From G965218495 sp965218495 (GTDB lineage: Bacteria; Bacteroidota; Rhodothermia; Rhodothermales; Bin80), in the NCBI GenBank assembly GCA_965218495.1, contig OZ244626.1:1240001-1304000 (forward strand): DNA of 64,000 nucleotides, read 5' to 3'. A model generated the notes under the pieces. That model did no database searches and was not told the DNA's origin. It saw only the letters and a list, made by a program, of their open reading frames with translations. This document shows, piece after piece, positions 1-9,571 of this stretch; the first letter of the stretch is position 1, and every line of letters starts with the position of its first letter. Position numbers and translations under genes: made by a program.

Positions 1-257
1 CCTAAAACACCGGCAAACAGCCTGCGGACTGCTGTACAGAGCATGTAAATCGCCCCCGGACGGACAGAGGTACGGATAAGGCCGCGGAATCGCCGCCTGA
101 GGAGCCTTTATCCGGCCAAGAAGGGCGCTTGCATCGACAGTGGGCACGGATGGCCTGCCTTTGCCAAGTGTCCCGAACGGGCGCTAGGCGCTCACCTCGC
201 ATCTTCCTGTAAACGCTGGGGCCACGTCCCAGGACAGGACAGGACCGCGGACGCTGC

Positions 258-1064
258 CTACTCAGGCGCAGCTTCACCCACGGCCTGGGCTTCATTCTGG
301 GCCTCTTGGCGCCGCTTGGAGGCCTCCAGACGGTAGCTGGGCACGTTCAGCTCCAGAATCACGCTGTGATGTACCAAACGGTCTATGGCCGTGGCCGTCG
401 TCATCGGGTCCTTGAAGATGCGCTCCCACTGGCTGAAGGCCAGATTGCTCGTAAGCAACACGCTGCCCCGCTCGTAGCGCTGCGACAGCAGCAGGAACAG
501 CACCTCCATCTCCTGGCGGCTGTGCTGCACGTAACCGATGTCGTCGATAATGAGCGCCTCAAAGCGGGCGAGCCGCTTCAGGAGCTTGGGCAGGCGCAGC
601 TGCTGTTTGGCCCATAGCAGCTCCTGCACCAGTGTGCTGCAGTTGTAAAAGATCACGCGACGCCGTTGAAAGATCAGCTCCCGGCCCAGGGCACACACCA
701 GGTGCGTCTTGCCGCTGCCGGGAGGGCCGAAGGCCAGAACGTTCTCCTTGCGGTCCAGGAAGCCTCCCTCCAGGAGCACACGCAGGTGGTGATCTATCCG
801 CAGGGGCAACCGGCCACGATCGAACGTGTCCAGCGTCTTCTCCAGCGGCAGCCGAGACGCACGCAGCCAACGCTGGATGCGGTTGCTGTGGCGCTCCTGC
901 TGCTCCTGTTCCACCAGCTCCAGCAGAAAGCGCTCAAAACTCATGGCCTCCCGGCGGGCCGTATCGGCCTTCTCCCTGAAGCAAGCACGTATCGCCGGCA
1001 TACGGAGCTCCTTGAGCCCTGCCTGCAGGGACCGCTCCAGCTCTGCTGCCGAGAGTGTCTTCAT
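258..1064 (-). CDS. istB: IstB, IS21 transposition helper ATPase
   Basis: This is the AAA+ ATPase that assists IstA in IS21 transposition, assembling on DNA and stimulating strand transfer. The 268-residue length is typical. A Walker A motif, GPPGSGKTH, lies near residue 113, and a Walker B-like segment, ALIIDDIGY, near residue 170. An IstB-type C-terminus follows, with TSNLAFSQW and a TATAIDRLVHH sensor region. The start codon overlaps the istA stop in an ATGA arrangement (1061-1064), which favours this start and suggests translational coupling. Nothing looks broken. DnaC-like loaders share this fold, but the adjacent istA settles the assignment. Confidence 0.95.
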   Translation of the reverse strand: MKTLSAAELERSLQAGLKELRMPAIRACFREKADTARREAMSFERFLLELVEQEQQERHSNRIQRWLRASRLPLEKTLDTFDRGRLPLRIDHHLRVLLEGGFLDRKENVLAFGPPGSGKTHLVCALGRELIFQRRRVIFYNCSTLVQELLWAKQQLRLPKLLKRLARFEALIIDDIGYVQHSRQEMEVLFLLLSQRYERGSVLLTSNLAFSQWERIFKDPMTTATAIDRLVHHSVILELNVPSYRLEASKRRQEAQNEAQAVGEAAPE

Positions 1065-2590
1065 CGCACTGCGGTCGTCGTGAGCGAAGCCGTCGTCGAT
1101 GGCTCCAGAAGGCCGTCGTACGTGCTCAGATCCACCACAGGAGGCGCTACCAAATAATCCGGAACTTGCAGCGTCCGGTCCAGCAGCGCCTCTACGGCCT
1201 CTGCCGTAATGGCCTCCTTGCCCTTCAGCAGCACGCTGAGGGCGGCATCTACGCCCGATTCGCTCTCCTTGGCCGCCAGGTGCAGCACACGCAGATACGC
1301 CTTGTCGGCCTTCAGAGGCGCTTTGTGCGCCCGACGCAACGCGTCATAGGCCATCCGGAACCGGTGGGTGGGAAAGAGATCGGCCCGGTACCGGTAGTGG
1401 GCAAACGCACCCGGTTTGCGCACCAGCGAGTCGATCACATGCCGATACTCGATTCGGTGCTTGCTTCTTCCATGCAGCCGCGGCATGCGCTCCATGAGAC
1501 GCTGCCCGAACCGCACCTCGACCGCCTCGCCGAACAGACGGATGTCGACCTGTTCGCCGATAAGCCGGCTCGGCACCGAATAGCTGTTGTTCCGCACCCG
1601 GATCGTGCTGCCCTTCGATACCCGCACGCGCATCGCCTTGTAGCTTTCGAGTCGGCGCTCCGGAAGCGGCCCCAGATAGGCCCGCTCCTGCTTGAGGCGC
1701 TCCTTGCGCGGCGCATTCAGCTGCGCAAACAGCTGCTCGAGGAAAGCCTCATAGGCCTGCCGGCTCTCAAAGTCATTGCTTCCGCGCAGGATGAGCTGGT
1801 TCTTCATGGCCAGCTTCAGCCGGTAGTGCCGCTGCTCCACCTTGCCGTTCTCGTGCGGACTCCGCACCTGCGTATGCCGCGCTTCCATGCCGCAGTGGCG
1901 CATCAAGGCCTGGTAGCGATCCGTAAAGGCCTCGCCGCCGCCACGCTGCAGCTTGCGTACCGCAGCGCTCAGGGAGTCCGTCTGGTGCAGCCTTGGCACG
2001 CCTCCACACGATCCCCCTCCACAGGCGTGAAGGGCCTGCTGCAGGCCCTCCGAAAGCGCCTCAAAACTCTCCGACCGGCAGACGGTACCGGTCTCCCAGT
2101 TGGAATACGGCAGCACGAAGTGGTAAAACAGATGCGAAAACGGCTTTCCCCGGATTGTCACGCCCAGCCCTTTCATGCACGTAAAGTCCGATTGGGCTCG
2201 GTCTCCCGGTTCATACTCCTGGGCAAAAAACACCTCCTTCGCCGGGCCTTCGGTGGCTCTCCACTGCTTGACCCGCCGCTGCAGCGTGCGCAACTGTCCC
2301 GGCTGGAACGCGTCCGGATGCCGGCGCTGCAGCTCACCAAAAAGCGCCTTGACCTCCAGGTTGGGATTAACCTTCAGAAAAGCCTCGACCTCCTCCCACA
2401 CGGCAGCAAACGGATCCTTGCGCGTGCGCCACGTGTGCGGCTTCTTCGTCTCGCTTGGCAGCTTGCCCAACCGCACGTACTTGCGCGCGGTAGTCTCGCA
2501 CATGCCGGCCTTCGCCGCTGCTGTCGCTATGGGCTCTCCCTTCTTCAATACCAACCTGCGTAGAAGCAGGACCTGCGCATCCTGTACCAT
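1061..2590 (-). CDS. istA: IstA, IS21 DDE transposase
   Basis: This is the DDE recombinase of an IS21-family element, 509 residues, within the usual family range. The N-terminus has a helix-turn-helix-like segment (residues about 15-45). The integrase core shows acidic residues in AQSDFT, LHQTDS and SPHENGKVEQ, matching the D-D-E arrangement. The C-terminal region has the basic YSVPSRLIGEQVDIRLF pattern seen in IstA proteins. The gene is followed at once by istB with a 4-base overlap. No frameshift or premature stop is visible, so the pair may be functional. Confidence 0.95.
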   Translation of the reverse strand: MVQDAQVLLLRRLVLKKGEPIATAAAKAGMCETTARKYVRLGKLPSETKKPHTWRTRKDPFAAVWEEVEAFLKVNPNLEVKALFGELQRRHPDAFQPGQLRTLQRRVKQWRATEGPAKEVFFAQEYEPGDRAQSDFTCMKGLGVTIRGKPFSHLFYHFVLPYSNWETGTVCRSESFEALSEGLQQALHACGGGSCGGVPRLHQTDSLSAAVRKLQRGGGEAFTDRYQALMRHCGMEARHTQVRSPHENGKVEQRHYRLKLAMKNQLILRGSNDFESRQAYEAFLEQLFAQLNAPRKERLKQERAYLGPLPERRLESYKAMRVRVSKGSTIRVRNNSYSVPSRLIGEQVDIRLFGEAVEVRFGQRLMERMPRLHGRSKHRIEYRHVIDSLVRKPGAFAHYRYRADLFPTHRFRMAYDALRRAHKAPLKADKAYLRVLHLAAKESESGVDAALSVLLKGKEAITAEAVEALLDRTLQVPDYLVAPPVVDLSTYDGLLEPSTTASLTTTAVR

Positions 2591-2597
2591 CTCGATT

Positions 2598-2627
2598 GTG
2601 GACTGACTGAACTAACCGCCAGTCCAC
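2598..2627. repeat. Inverted repeat upstream of istA
   Basis: GTGGACTG at 2598-2605 is repeated in inverse orientation as CAGTCCAC at 2620-2627, separated by 14 bases. It lies just upstream of the istA start. It may be an operator or part of the multiple end repeats of IS21 elements; its role is inferred only from position. Confidence 0.5.
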
Positions 2628-2679
2628 GCACAAGACGACCTCAGGTCCCGTTATTTTTAATTGTCGCTGTCGTTATTAT

Positions 2680-4087
2680 GGCTCTTCCCCTAATCAGATG
2701 GGTGCAATGTTGTATTCAACGGGAAACGATATGAGATGATGCGGATTCATACCCGTTTCTTATCTGTTTCAAGGCCATCATCACGATGGCGCACACGTTC
2801 TCTAACCCCAGCAACGATATGTCACAACTAAAGACTGATGATATAGGTTGCCTCTTGGGCATCCAGGCTCCCTGGAAGGTTTCCGAGGTGACGTTTGCGC
2901 ATGAGGCGCAAGAAGTCCGGATTCATGTAGTTTGCGAGGACGGCCATCAGCTGCCTTGTCCGGAGTGCGGCTTGGCGTGTCCGGGCTACGACCACCGTTC
3001 TCGGCAATGGCGTCACCTGGATTTGTGCGAGTATCGCACGATGGTGGTTGCGCAACTTCCCCGCGTGGAATGTCCGGAGCATGGAGTGCGCACCGTGTCG
3101 ATTCCGTGGGCGGAACCTATGTCACGGTTCACTGCAGGGTTTGAGGCGCTGGTGATTGATTGGCTGCAGGAGGCGAGTGTATCGGCGGTGTCCCGTCTGA
3201 TGGGGGTGAGCTGGAATGCGATAGACGGGATCATGCAGCGCGCGGTGCAACGCGGCCTTGCGCGGAGGAAGGAACGGGATGTTGCCCATATTGGCGTGGA
3301 TGAGACCTCTTTTCGCAAGCGCCACGCGTATGTCACCATTGTTTCGGATGCGAAGGCGGGTACGGTGCTGCATGTGGGCGAAGACCGTAAGAAAGAAACA
3401 CTTACGCGTTGGTATGCTGGGCTCACTTTGGAGCAGCTGGAGGGCATCGAGAGTGTCAGCATGGACATGTGGCCGGCCTACATCAACGCCACGCTGGAGC
3501 ATGTGCCAGAGGCGCAACGGAAGGTGGCCTTTGACAAATTCCACGTAGTGAAATGTCTGGGAACTGCCGTGGACAAGGTTCGGCGCCAAGAGCACCGGGC
3601 ATTGATGAAGGAAGGCCTGGAAGACCTCAAGGGAACCAAGTATGATTGGTTGACTCACCCGGCCAACATGTCTGCTAAGCAGAAGGCGCGCTTCCAGCAG
3701 TTGCGTACCAGCACGTTGAAGACGGCCCGCGCGTGGGCTATCAAGGAAATGGCCCTGCAGTTGTGGCATTATGTCCACCGCACATGGGCGCGCAAGGGTT
3801 GGGAGCGATGGTTGTCGTGGGCCATGCGGTGCCGGCTGGAACCGGTCAAGGCAGCCGCCAGAACCATCAAAACACACCTGTGGGGTATCCTCAATGCGAT
3901 CATCCTGAAGGTGAGCAATGGCCCTGCGGAGGGCATCAACAGCAGGATCAAAACAATCAAAGTGCGCAGCAGGGGCTTCCGCAACAAACGGCGGTTTGCC
4001 AACGCCATTTACTTTCACCTCGGAGGCCTGGATCTATACCCCGCAGCGTCCGCAGGTGAGTTTACCCACTAAAAAAGGGGTAGAGCC
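2680..4087 (+). mobile_element. ISL3-family insertion sequence, copy 1, with 8-bp target duplication
   Basis: The left terminus reads GGCTCTTCCCCT and the right terminus, read inward, GGCTCTACCCCT, the typical ISL3 end. The element is 1408 bp and is flanked by a perfect 8-bp direct repeat, GTTATTAT, at 2672-2679 and 4088-4095, which is the target duplication size known for ISL3 elements. A nearly identical second copy lies at 34560-35965. Confidence 0.97.
2786..4072 (+). CDS. ISL3-family DDE transposase (copy 1)
   Basis: 428-residue transposase. An N-terminal zinc-ribbon-like region (CPECGLACPGYDHR and VECPEHGVRTV, residues about 55-110) is followed by the DDE domain. Catalytic-type residues are visible in HIGVDETSF, SVSMDMWPAY and NGPAEGINSR (Glu at residue 382). 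Compared with copy 2, the last residues are read in another frame because of a single-base difference near 4041, giving a slightly longer tail. All catalytic residues are present, so this copy could be the active source for copy 2. Confidence 0.95.
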   Translation: MAHTFSNPSNDMSQLKTDDIGCLLGIQAPWKVSEVTFAHEAQEVRIHVVCEDGHQLPCPECGLACPGYDHRSRQWRHLDLCEYRTMVVAQLPRVECPEHGVRTVSIPWAEPMSRFTAGFEALVIDWLQEASVSAVSRLMGVSWNAIDGIMQRAVQRGLARRKERDVAHIGVDETSFRKRHAYVTIVSDAKAGTVLHVGEDRKKETLTRWYAGLTLEQLEGIESVSMDMWPAYINATLEHVPEAQRKVAFDKFHVVKCLGTAVDKVRRQEHRALMKEGLEDLKGTKYDWLTHPANMSAKQKARFQQLRTSTLKTARAWAIKEMALQLWHYVHRTWARKGWERWLSWAMRCRLEPVKAAARTIKTHLWGILNAIILKVSNGPAEGINSRIKTIKVRSRGFRNKRRFANAIYFHLGGLDLYPAASAGEFTH

Positions 4088-4155
4088 GTTATTATTAAAT
4101 GTCGCCAATCAAATCGGCGCAGCAATTCTAACATAGTGCCCGCTACACCAGTGTA

Positions 4156-4365
4156 ATGACCCATCGCACGCGCAACGTAAAACGATGGCGCTCCACGAAT
4201 CAACGGCACCGCTGGTTCGCAGCAATCTTCATGCACTACGAGTCCAGGCTAAGTCGCATATTGGAGCCTGTGCATCTGAGAGCGATGGAAGCAGCCCTTA
4301 CACGTGAGGTGGAACGCCGCAGGCAGCACACCGTATTCGCCATTGCACATCCCCCTCCCAACTGA
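4156..4365 (+). pseudogene. C-terminal remnant of an IS256/Mutator-type transposase
   Basis: The readable frame contains TRNVKRWRSTNQRHRWFAAI and FMHYESRLS. These match the C-terminal region of the intact IS256-type transposase at 30321-31637 (RNVKRWGSSGMRQRW, GAIFMQYES) in order and spacing, but with many substitutions. Only about the last 60-70 residues remain and no catalytic residue is retained. It is a decayed relative rather than a recent copy. The right end of ISL3 copy 1 lies about 70 bases upstream. Confidence 0.75.
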
Positions 4366-4410
4366 ATTTGACTCAATCCCACAGATATTCAACTCCAATT
4401 GCAGGATATA

Positions 4411-4460
4411 ACTGATTGAATATTAAAGACTTAAAGTATTTTCGGACAGGCACTATTTAG
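4411..4460. repeat. Short dispersed repeat, copy 1
   Basis: A roughly 35-base core (TTAAAG, CTTAAAGT, TTTTCGGACA, ATTTAG in order) recurs at 11908-11957. The TTTTCGG part resembles the terminal repeat of the IS1202-group elements in this window, so both copies may be remnants of IS ends. Confidence 0.5.
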
Positions 4461-4508
4461 TGTAGATGCTTCAATGACCTGGGAGCTTTTCCTGTTACCG
4501 GTTCCAGG

Positions 4509-5960
4509 CTAAGTCAAAATTGCCTCTATTACGCTTCCTTTGACGTCCGTAAGTCGAATGTCTCGCCCGCTAAACCGGAACGTGAGCCGATCGTGATCCA
4601 TGCCCAATAGATAGAGCATCGTGGCATGCAGCTCATGAATTGTCGTAATGTCTTCAACCGCCCGGTACCCGTATTCATCGGTTGCTCCGTAGACTGTGCC
4701 GCCGCGGATTCCTGCTCCGGCCAGCCAAATGCTGAATGCCGACGGGTTGTGATCGCGGCCGTCCACGCCCTGGGCAAATGGCGTTCGACCAAATTCACCG
4801 GCCCAGATTACCAGAGTGTCCTCTAGTAGTCCTCGTGCCTTTAGATCTCTAAGCAGGCCTGCGATCGGCTGGTCTACAGCCCGAGCATTGCGTTCATGCC
4901 CATCTTTAAGGTTTGCGTGCTGGTCCCATCGCGGGGTTTCAACGCGCGGACACGTAAGCTCGACAAATCGTACGCCCCGCTCGACGAGCCGCCTCGCCAA
5001 TAGGCACTGGGCGCCGTAGCTGCGTGTGTGGGGGTCTGACGAATCCATGCCATAAAGCCTTTTTGTCGATTCCGTTTCACCCGCAAGATCCGTCAATTCG
5101 GGTACGGATGCCTGCATGCGGAACGCCAACTCGTAGTTGGCGATCGTGGATTCGACCCCTTCCAGGTTGCCCATACGTCCGAGCAGACGCTCGTCCGCCT
5201 GCCTCATGAGCGACATCTTGCGGCGCTGGATATCGGAAGAATCTTCCAGCGGCGCAATGTTGGCAAGTGGCTGGTCTCCAGTGCGGAATATTGACGCCTG
5301 ATATGATGCAGGGAGAAATCCGCTATGGAAATTGTCCAGACCTCCCGAAGGGATCAGCCCGCCATCCAGTACCACGTATCCCGGCAGATCCTGGTTCTCG
5401 CTCCCTAGTCCATAGGTTACCCATGCCCCCATGGAGGGCCTGCCCTGGACACCAACACCCGTATGTAGGAAATAGTTGGCATTGGTATGCTCGGGAAAAT
5501 CGGCGACCATGGACCGGATAATCGCGAGGTCGTCGGCACAGGCACCCACGTGAGGAAAAAGATCGCTCACTTCTATGCCGGACTCGCCATAACGCCGAAA
5601 CTGCCACGGGCTCTGCATGATAGTACCAACGTCGTCGAACTGCGTGGCATCGACCGTGAACTTGTCGTGTGGGTCTTGTCCGTGCTCTCTTGTCAGACGG
5701 GGCTTGGGATCGAAACTGTCCACTTGGGAGACGCCGCCGTCCATATAAAGGAATATGACGCTTCGCGCCTTCGGCATCTGGCGCGGTACGCGCGGCAACA
5801 GTGGACCGGCATCCGAGGATGGTGACGACTGCCCGAGCGCGCGGCCAAACGGAGCCGTTCCCATCAGGCCCATGAGGGCAATACCCCCGAAGCCGTTGCG
5901 GCAGAGGGAGAGCATATCGCGCCGGGTCATCCGGCAACACAAACGATGGGGCACCGACAT
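4509..5960 (-). CDS. DUF1501-family exported protein
   Basis: The protein matches the DUF1501 family, large exported proteins with an alkaline-phosphatase/sulfatase-like pattern usually encoded beside DUF1549/DUF1553 cytochrome lipoproteins. The ATG at 5960 is preferred to an upstream in-frame ATG because it overlaps the stop of the preceding gene as TGATG, suggesting translational coupling. The N-terminus has a twin-arginine-like signal (MTRRDML followed by a hydrophobic glycine-rich stretch). The mature part shows FLYMDGGVSQVDSFDPK, WAGEFGRTPFAQG and GRDHNPSAF, hallmarks of the family. Substrate is unknown; in Planctomycetes such pairs are linked to polysaccharide or sulfated glycan use, which is only an analogy here. 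Confidence 0.9.
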   Translation of the reverse strand: MSVPHRLCCRMTRRDMLSLCRNGFGGIALMGLMGTAPFGRALGQSSPSSDAGPLLPRVPRQMPKARSVIFLYMDGGVSQVDSFDPKPRLTREHGQDPHDKFTVDATQFDDVGTIMQSPWQFRRYGESGIEVSDLFPHVGACADDLAIIRSMVADFPEHTNANYFLHTGVGVQGRPSMGAWVTYGLGSENQDLPGYVVLDGGLIPSGGLDNFHSGFLPASYQASIFRTGDQPLANIAPLEDSSDIQRRKMSLMRQADERLLGRMGNLEGVESTIANYELAFRMQASVPELTDLAGETESTKRLYGMDSSDPHTRSYGAQCLLARRLVERGVRFVELTCPRVETPRWDQHANLKDGHERNARAVDQPIAGLLRDLKARGLLEDTLVIWAGEFGRTPFAQGVDGRDHNPSAFSIWLAGAGIRGGTVYGATDEYGYRAVEDITTIHELHATMLYLLGMDHDRLTFRFSGRDIRLTDVKGSVIEAILT

Positions 5961-8900
5961 CAGAACAGGTACAGAAATTCCTTCTGATTGAATACCACGT
6001 GGCAATAGGCGGCCCAGAGTTTCACATCATCCAGCGTCTCGGCCGGATCAAGCTTTTGCCGCCGCGCCTTTGTCTCCAGGTATGCTAACCCGTCTGCAAT
6101 ATCCTCGGGGGATGCCGGCCTGGAGAGCGCTTTCCGATAAATGTACTGGATCCTGCCCGCGATATCCAGATGATGCATGGTGACGATTGCACCCGCCCAG
6201 ACCCTTGCCTGTTCCGCAATAAACGGATCGTTCAGCATGGTCAAGGACTGCGCCGGAACGTTAGTCGTATTGCGCGCGCCAAAGGTCGAAAACGGAATCG
6301 GCCGGTCAAAGGCCAGCATCATGGGGGAGACGAAATTGCGCCGTACCTCCAGATAGACCGTCCGACGTCCGGCCCCATCGAGCGGGCCGGATTCTTCAGG
6401 ACGACCAGGACCATTCATGAACTCGGTCAGATGAGTTGGCACCGATTCCCCGTACATGGTCGTATCAAGTCGTCCAGAAATGGCCAGAATGGCATCGCGA
6501 ATGGCTTCGGCATCAAGGCGGCGAACAGGATAATGACCGAGCAGCAGATTCTCGGGATCGCGTTCGCGAGCCTGTGGGGACGACTGCGTCGATCGGCGAA
6601 AAGTCTCCGAAAGCAGCATTTCGCGAAGCATGGCTTTGATGGACCAGCCCTGTTCAACGAATCTCAAAGCGAGATAGTCAAGCAATTGCGGGTGCGTAGG
6701 TAGCGAGCCCTGTGCACCAAAATTGTCTACGGTCCTTACGATGCCGCGCCCAAAAGCATGATGCCAGAGACGATTCACCATTACCCTGGCAGTCAGCGGA
6801 TTCGAAGGGTTTACAATGGCGCGGGCCATCTCCAGCCGCCCGTTTGCCGATTCGCTAAACGGCACGACACTGTCCGAGACTGCAGACAAAAACCGATGCG
6901 GGATGGGCTGATCTCCCAATGTCTGGTGGTTCCCCCGTATAAAGACCGGACTCTCAATGGCATCCCCTGCGGTCACGCGCATGATGTACGGAATATCGCC
7001 AATGTGAGCCTTGTAACGCTTGATCAAGTCAAGCGACGAGCCTATGTCCAGTCTTGGTAAGACATCACTACGCAGGGCACGACTTATGGTGGCCAACTGC
7101 GGTACCGTGGCATGGCCTTCCACCCAGGCGTCCACAGCCTGTTCGATACCCTGCGTTGTCGAATCCAGTGTACCCGGCGCCTCGGACAGGTCCGGTGCGG
7201 AACCGTCAAAGGCAAGGGCATAGGCCACTTCCACATAGGAGGAATCGTCCCGAAGGATGTGATGGATGTCCGTGATGTGTTGTTGGAGCTTGAAAGACCC
7301 AACCATCAATTCGATGTACGCCTTTCGGCCTTTCCACAATTTCACGCCGAAGCGATAGGTGGAAGGCGTGGAATTCTCCACTTTCGCCTGGACGGTTTGG
7401 AAGATGGGAGGGTTTATAAGCTGGAAATTGTCCACGATGATCCGGATTACGGACCCGCGACCTGCGGCCACTACGTGGATACTGTCCATGTCCAGTGTAA
7501 AGGTGGGGGAGCGGAGAGCTCCGGGAATACCTAAAGCCAAGCCCCGACTCGAGGCCATGCCAAATGCAAGGCTGTCAATTCCGCCGCCGCTCGAAACGAC
7601 AAGGCCTTGCTCCGATCTGGGTTCGAATCCGGGACCATGAGGAAACCACCCGTCATAGGTGCCATTGCGAAAATCTCCAATCATCCACCAGTTCTGCGTC
7701 GAGTCCACTCGCGACAACGACCCCAATCGGCTGACAGACGTCGTAGAATGACTTACCGGTACAACGGTCGCTGTATCTGAATCCAAGCCAGTTTGTGCTG
7801 CAGCCACGCCGCCATCCAGTGACTGTTTCCATTCAGCACCGACGGATCGACGAAGCAACACTCTGGCAGACCGGATCGAATCAAGCCATGCCTGTTGGTG
7901 GGAGGATAGCAAGGGCGTGTATGCAAAACGCATGCTTTCGAAAATTCCGTACAATGCATAGTAGTCCGAGGTTGGCACTGGATCGAACTTGTGATCGTGG
8001 CAGCGTGCGCAGGCCACCGTCAGTCCCTGGAAGGTCTTGGATGTCACATCAATGATATTGTCAATGCGGTCAGCTTCGTCCAGACGTGTATCTACCGGAC
8101 TGTGTTTTCCTTCACCCAAGACTAGGTGGCTCGTAGCGATGGCCGATTCATTGTAGCCTTCCTCGGGATGTAGTCGGGGCCTTTCCAGAAGATCTCCCGC
8201 AAGGTGTTCGATAACAAATTGGTCGTACGGCAAATCGGCGTTTAAGGCCCGGATTAAATAGTCCCGATATCGCCATGCTCCTTCAATAGTGAAGTCGAAT
8301 TCGTGACCCTTTGACTCCGCATACCGGACTAGATCCATCCAATGGCGGGACCAACGCTCACCGTAGCGAGGCGACGTCAAAAGATGATCAAGAAGCCTTT
8401 CGTATGCGGTCGCGGACGTGTCCTCGACGAATTCCGTGAGTAGCGCTATTGAAGGCGGAAGGCCCGTGATTACGAAAGAGGCACGGCGGGCGAGGGCTTC
8501 CTTATTCGCTGGCGGTGCTGCAGCAAGCCCACTAGCAGCGAGCTGCACATTGACAAAATGATCGATCGAGCTCTCTGTGCCAGAAGGCAATATTGGGCGA
8601 ATCAACGCCCACGGAGGCTTGTATTGCGCACCTTGGTCAATCCATCGGGAGATTAGCGCGATCTCACGAGCCGTCAAACGGTGATTGGTCTCCGCTGGCG
8701 GCATGCGCTCGTCGGCATTTTCGGCCTTTATCCTCCTTATGACTTTGCTCCGCCGCGCACTTCCGGATACGATGGCCCTGCCTCCCCCTTCGCGCCTTGC
8801 CGTTGCCGTTTCACGCAGGTCTAAGCGCAAATTGGCCTCGCGCGTGCTGGGATCCGGACCGTGGCACACAAAACACGAATTTGACAAAACCGGGCGAATG

Positions 8901-9037
8901 TGGAAGTTGTAGTCGACCCGATCTGGCAAATCAACGTACGTGTCGGCCGTAGAGCATGCCGAGAAAACAGCGGGCACGATGACCCAAGCACCCAGCAGCG
9001 CTATCCGACAAAGAGCATGTGGACTAGGCAACTGCAT
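5960..9037 (-). CDS. Cytochrome-c-like lipoprotein with DUF1549/DUF1553-type regions (PSCyt/PSD1)
   Basis: 1025-residue exported protein. A signal peptide ends in a lipobox (VFSAC, Cys28). It is followed by a planctomycete-type cytochrome domain with a single haem-binding CFVCH at residues 55-59 and a distal ERMPP segment that could supply the Met ligand. Next come a DUF1549-like region (RYGERWSRHWMDLVRYAES, HKFDPVPTSDYY), a central beta-rich insert, and a DUF1553-like C-terminus (NPLTARVMVNRLWHHAFGRG, RRLDAEAIRDAIL, ARNTTNVPAQSLTMLNDPF). It is coupled to the downstream DUF1501 gene. The pair probably acts on an extracytoplasmic polymer or in electron transfer; substrate unknown. Confidence 0.93.
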   Translation of the reverse strand: MQLPSPHALCRIALLGAWVIVPAVFSACSTADTYVDLPDRVDYNFHIRPVLSNSCFVCHGPDPSTREANLRLDLRETATARREGGGRAIVSGSARRSKVIRRIKAENADERMPPAETNHRLTAREIALISRWIDQGAQYKPPWALIRPILPSGTESSIDHFVNVQLAASGLAAAPPANKEALARRASFVITGLPPSIALLTEFVEDTSATAYERLLDHLLTSPRYGERWSRHWMDLVRYAESKGHEFDFTIEGAWRYRDYLIRALNADLPYDQFVIEHLAGDLLERPRLHPEEGYNESAIATSHLVLGEGKHSPVDTRLDEADRIDNIIDVTSKTFQGLTVACARCHDHKFDPVPTSDYYALYGIFESMRFAYTPLLSSHQQAWLDSIRSARVLLRRSVGAEWKQSLDGGVAAAQTGLDSDTATVVPVSHSTTSVSRLGSLSRVDSTQNWWMIGDFRNGTYDGWFPHGPGFEPRSEQGLVVSSGGGIDSLAFGMASSRGLALGIPGALRSPTFTLDMDSIHVVAAGRGSVIRIIVDNFQLINPPIFQTVQAKVENSTPSTYRFGVKLWKGRKAYIELMVGSFKLQQHITDIHHILRDDSSYVEVAYALAFDGSAPDLSEAPGTLDSTTQGIEQAVDAWVEGHATVPQLATISRALRSDVLPRLDIGSSLDLIKRYKAHIGDIPYIMRVTAGDAIESPVFIRGNHQTLGDQPIPHRFLSAVSDSVVPFSESANGRLEMARAIVNPSNPLTARVMVNRLWHHAFGRGIVRTVDNFGAQGSLPTHPQLLDYLALRFVEQGWSIKAMLREMLLSETFRRSTQSSPQARERDPENLLLGHYPVRRLDAEAIRDAILAISGRLDTTMYGESVPTHLTEFMNGPGRPEESGPLDGAGRRTVYLEVRRNFVSPMMLAFDRPIPFSTFGARNTTNVPAQSLTMLNDPFIAEQARVWAGAIVTMHHLDIAGRIQYIYRKALSRPASPEDIADGLAYLETKARRQKLDPAETLDDVKLWAAYCHVVFNQKEFLYLF

Positions 9038-9064
9038 AAGCCCAAATCGTAAAAGCGCATATAC

Positions 9065-9085
9065 TCCAATCCGTGAAGGATTGGA
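9065..9085 (+). terminator. Perfect 8-bp hairpin with T-rich tail
   Basis: TCCAATCC and GGATTGGA form a perfect 8-bp stem around a 5-base loop, followed by TTGTTCTT on the plus strand. It looks like an intrinsic terminator in that direction, yet it lies 28 bases upstream of a minus-strand gene start. It may protect that promoter from read-through or act in the leader. The rest of 9038-9328 holds no gene I can support. Confidence 0.4.
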
Positions 9086-9571
9086 TTGTTCTTAGAGTCG
9101 GAACTCTTCGACTCGCTGGGTCCGATCGTCATGCCCAAAACCAGGTAAGATGGGTCTCCGTGTCGCAGGATTGATGGGGCGCCTTAGCACCAGACCAGCC
9201 ACCTGAGGTGTACCCCAATCGTTGGACACGTTTTCGCCTATTGCAATAACTTTCGCGATTATCCCTTAAGCCTACTTAGGGCCATTTTGATCACGCAGCT
9301 GGCCCAGCCGCGCAACCGGATACTAGTTAGTAGTTGCTCGAAAAATACGTGATGGGCTCTGCAGATCAGTAGTTTTGAGCGTATAAGGTAGATGTACGGG
9401 TGAGAACGGCAAGAAACGGGCATTATAGCGCCCCTAGCGGCTGTTGTCAGGGCAATCGCCCCAACTCCTGTTGCACGTTGTTTTGGCGAATGTTGCATCA
9501 TTGTCCGATCTTAGGCCCGTTATTGGCGTGATTAGTACGCTTCTGCCCCAACATTCGCCCGATTTACTGCC

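Larger units (their letters stand above)
258..2627 (-). mobile_element. IS21-family element (ends not fully resolved)
   Basis: The element carries the diagnostic istA-istB gene pair on the minus strand with an ATGA overlap. The right end lies somewhere beyond the istA start, near an inverted repeat at 2598-2627. I could not find a convincing matching terminal repeat in bases 1-257, so the left end may be in that stretch or outside the window. Bases 1-257 hold no gene I can support. Confidence 0.8.

Noticed and set aside
1055..2563. 502-codon open frame on the plus strand
   Set aside because: It is antisense to the well-supported istA gene and shows no family features.
7615..7635. T-arm-like GGTTCGAATCC
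   Set aside because: It lies inside the PSD1 coding sequence and has no other tRNA elements nearby.
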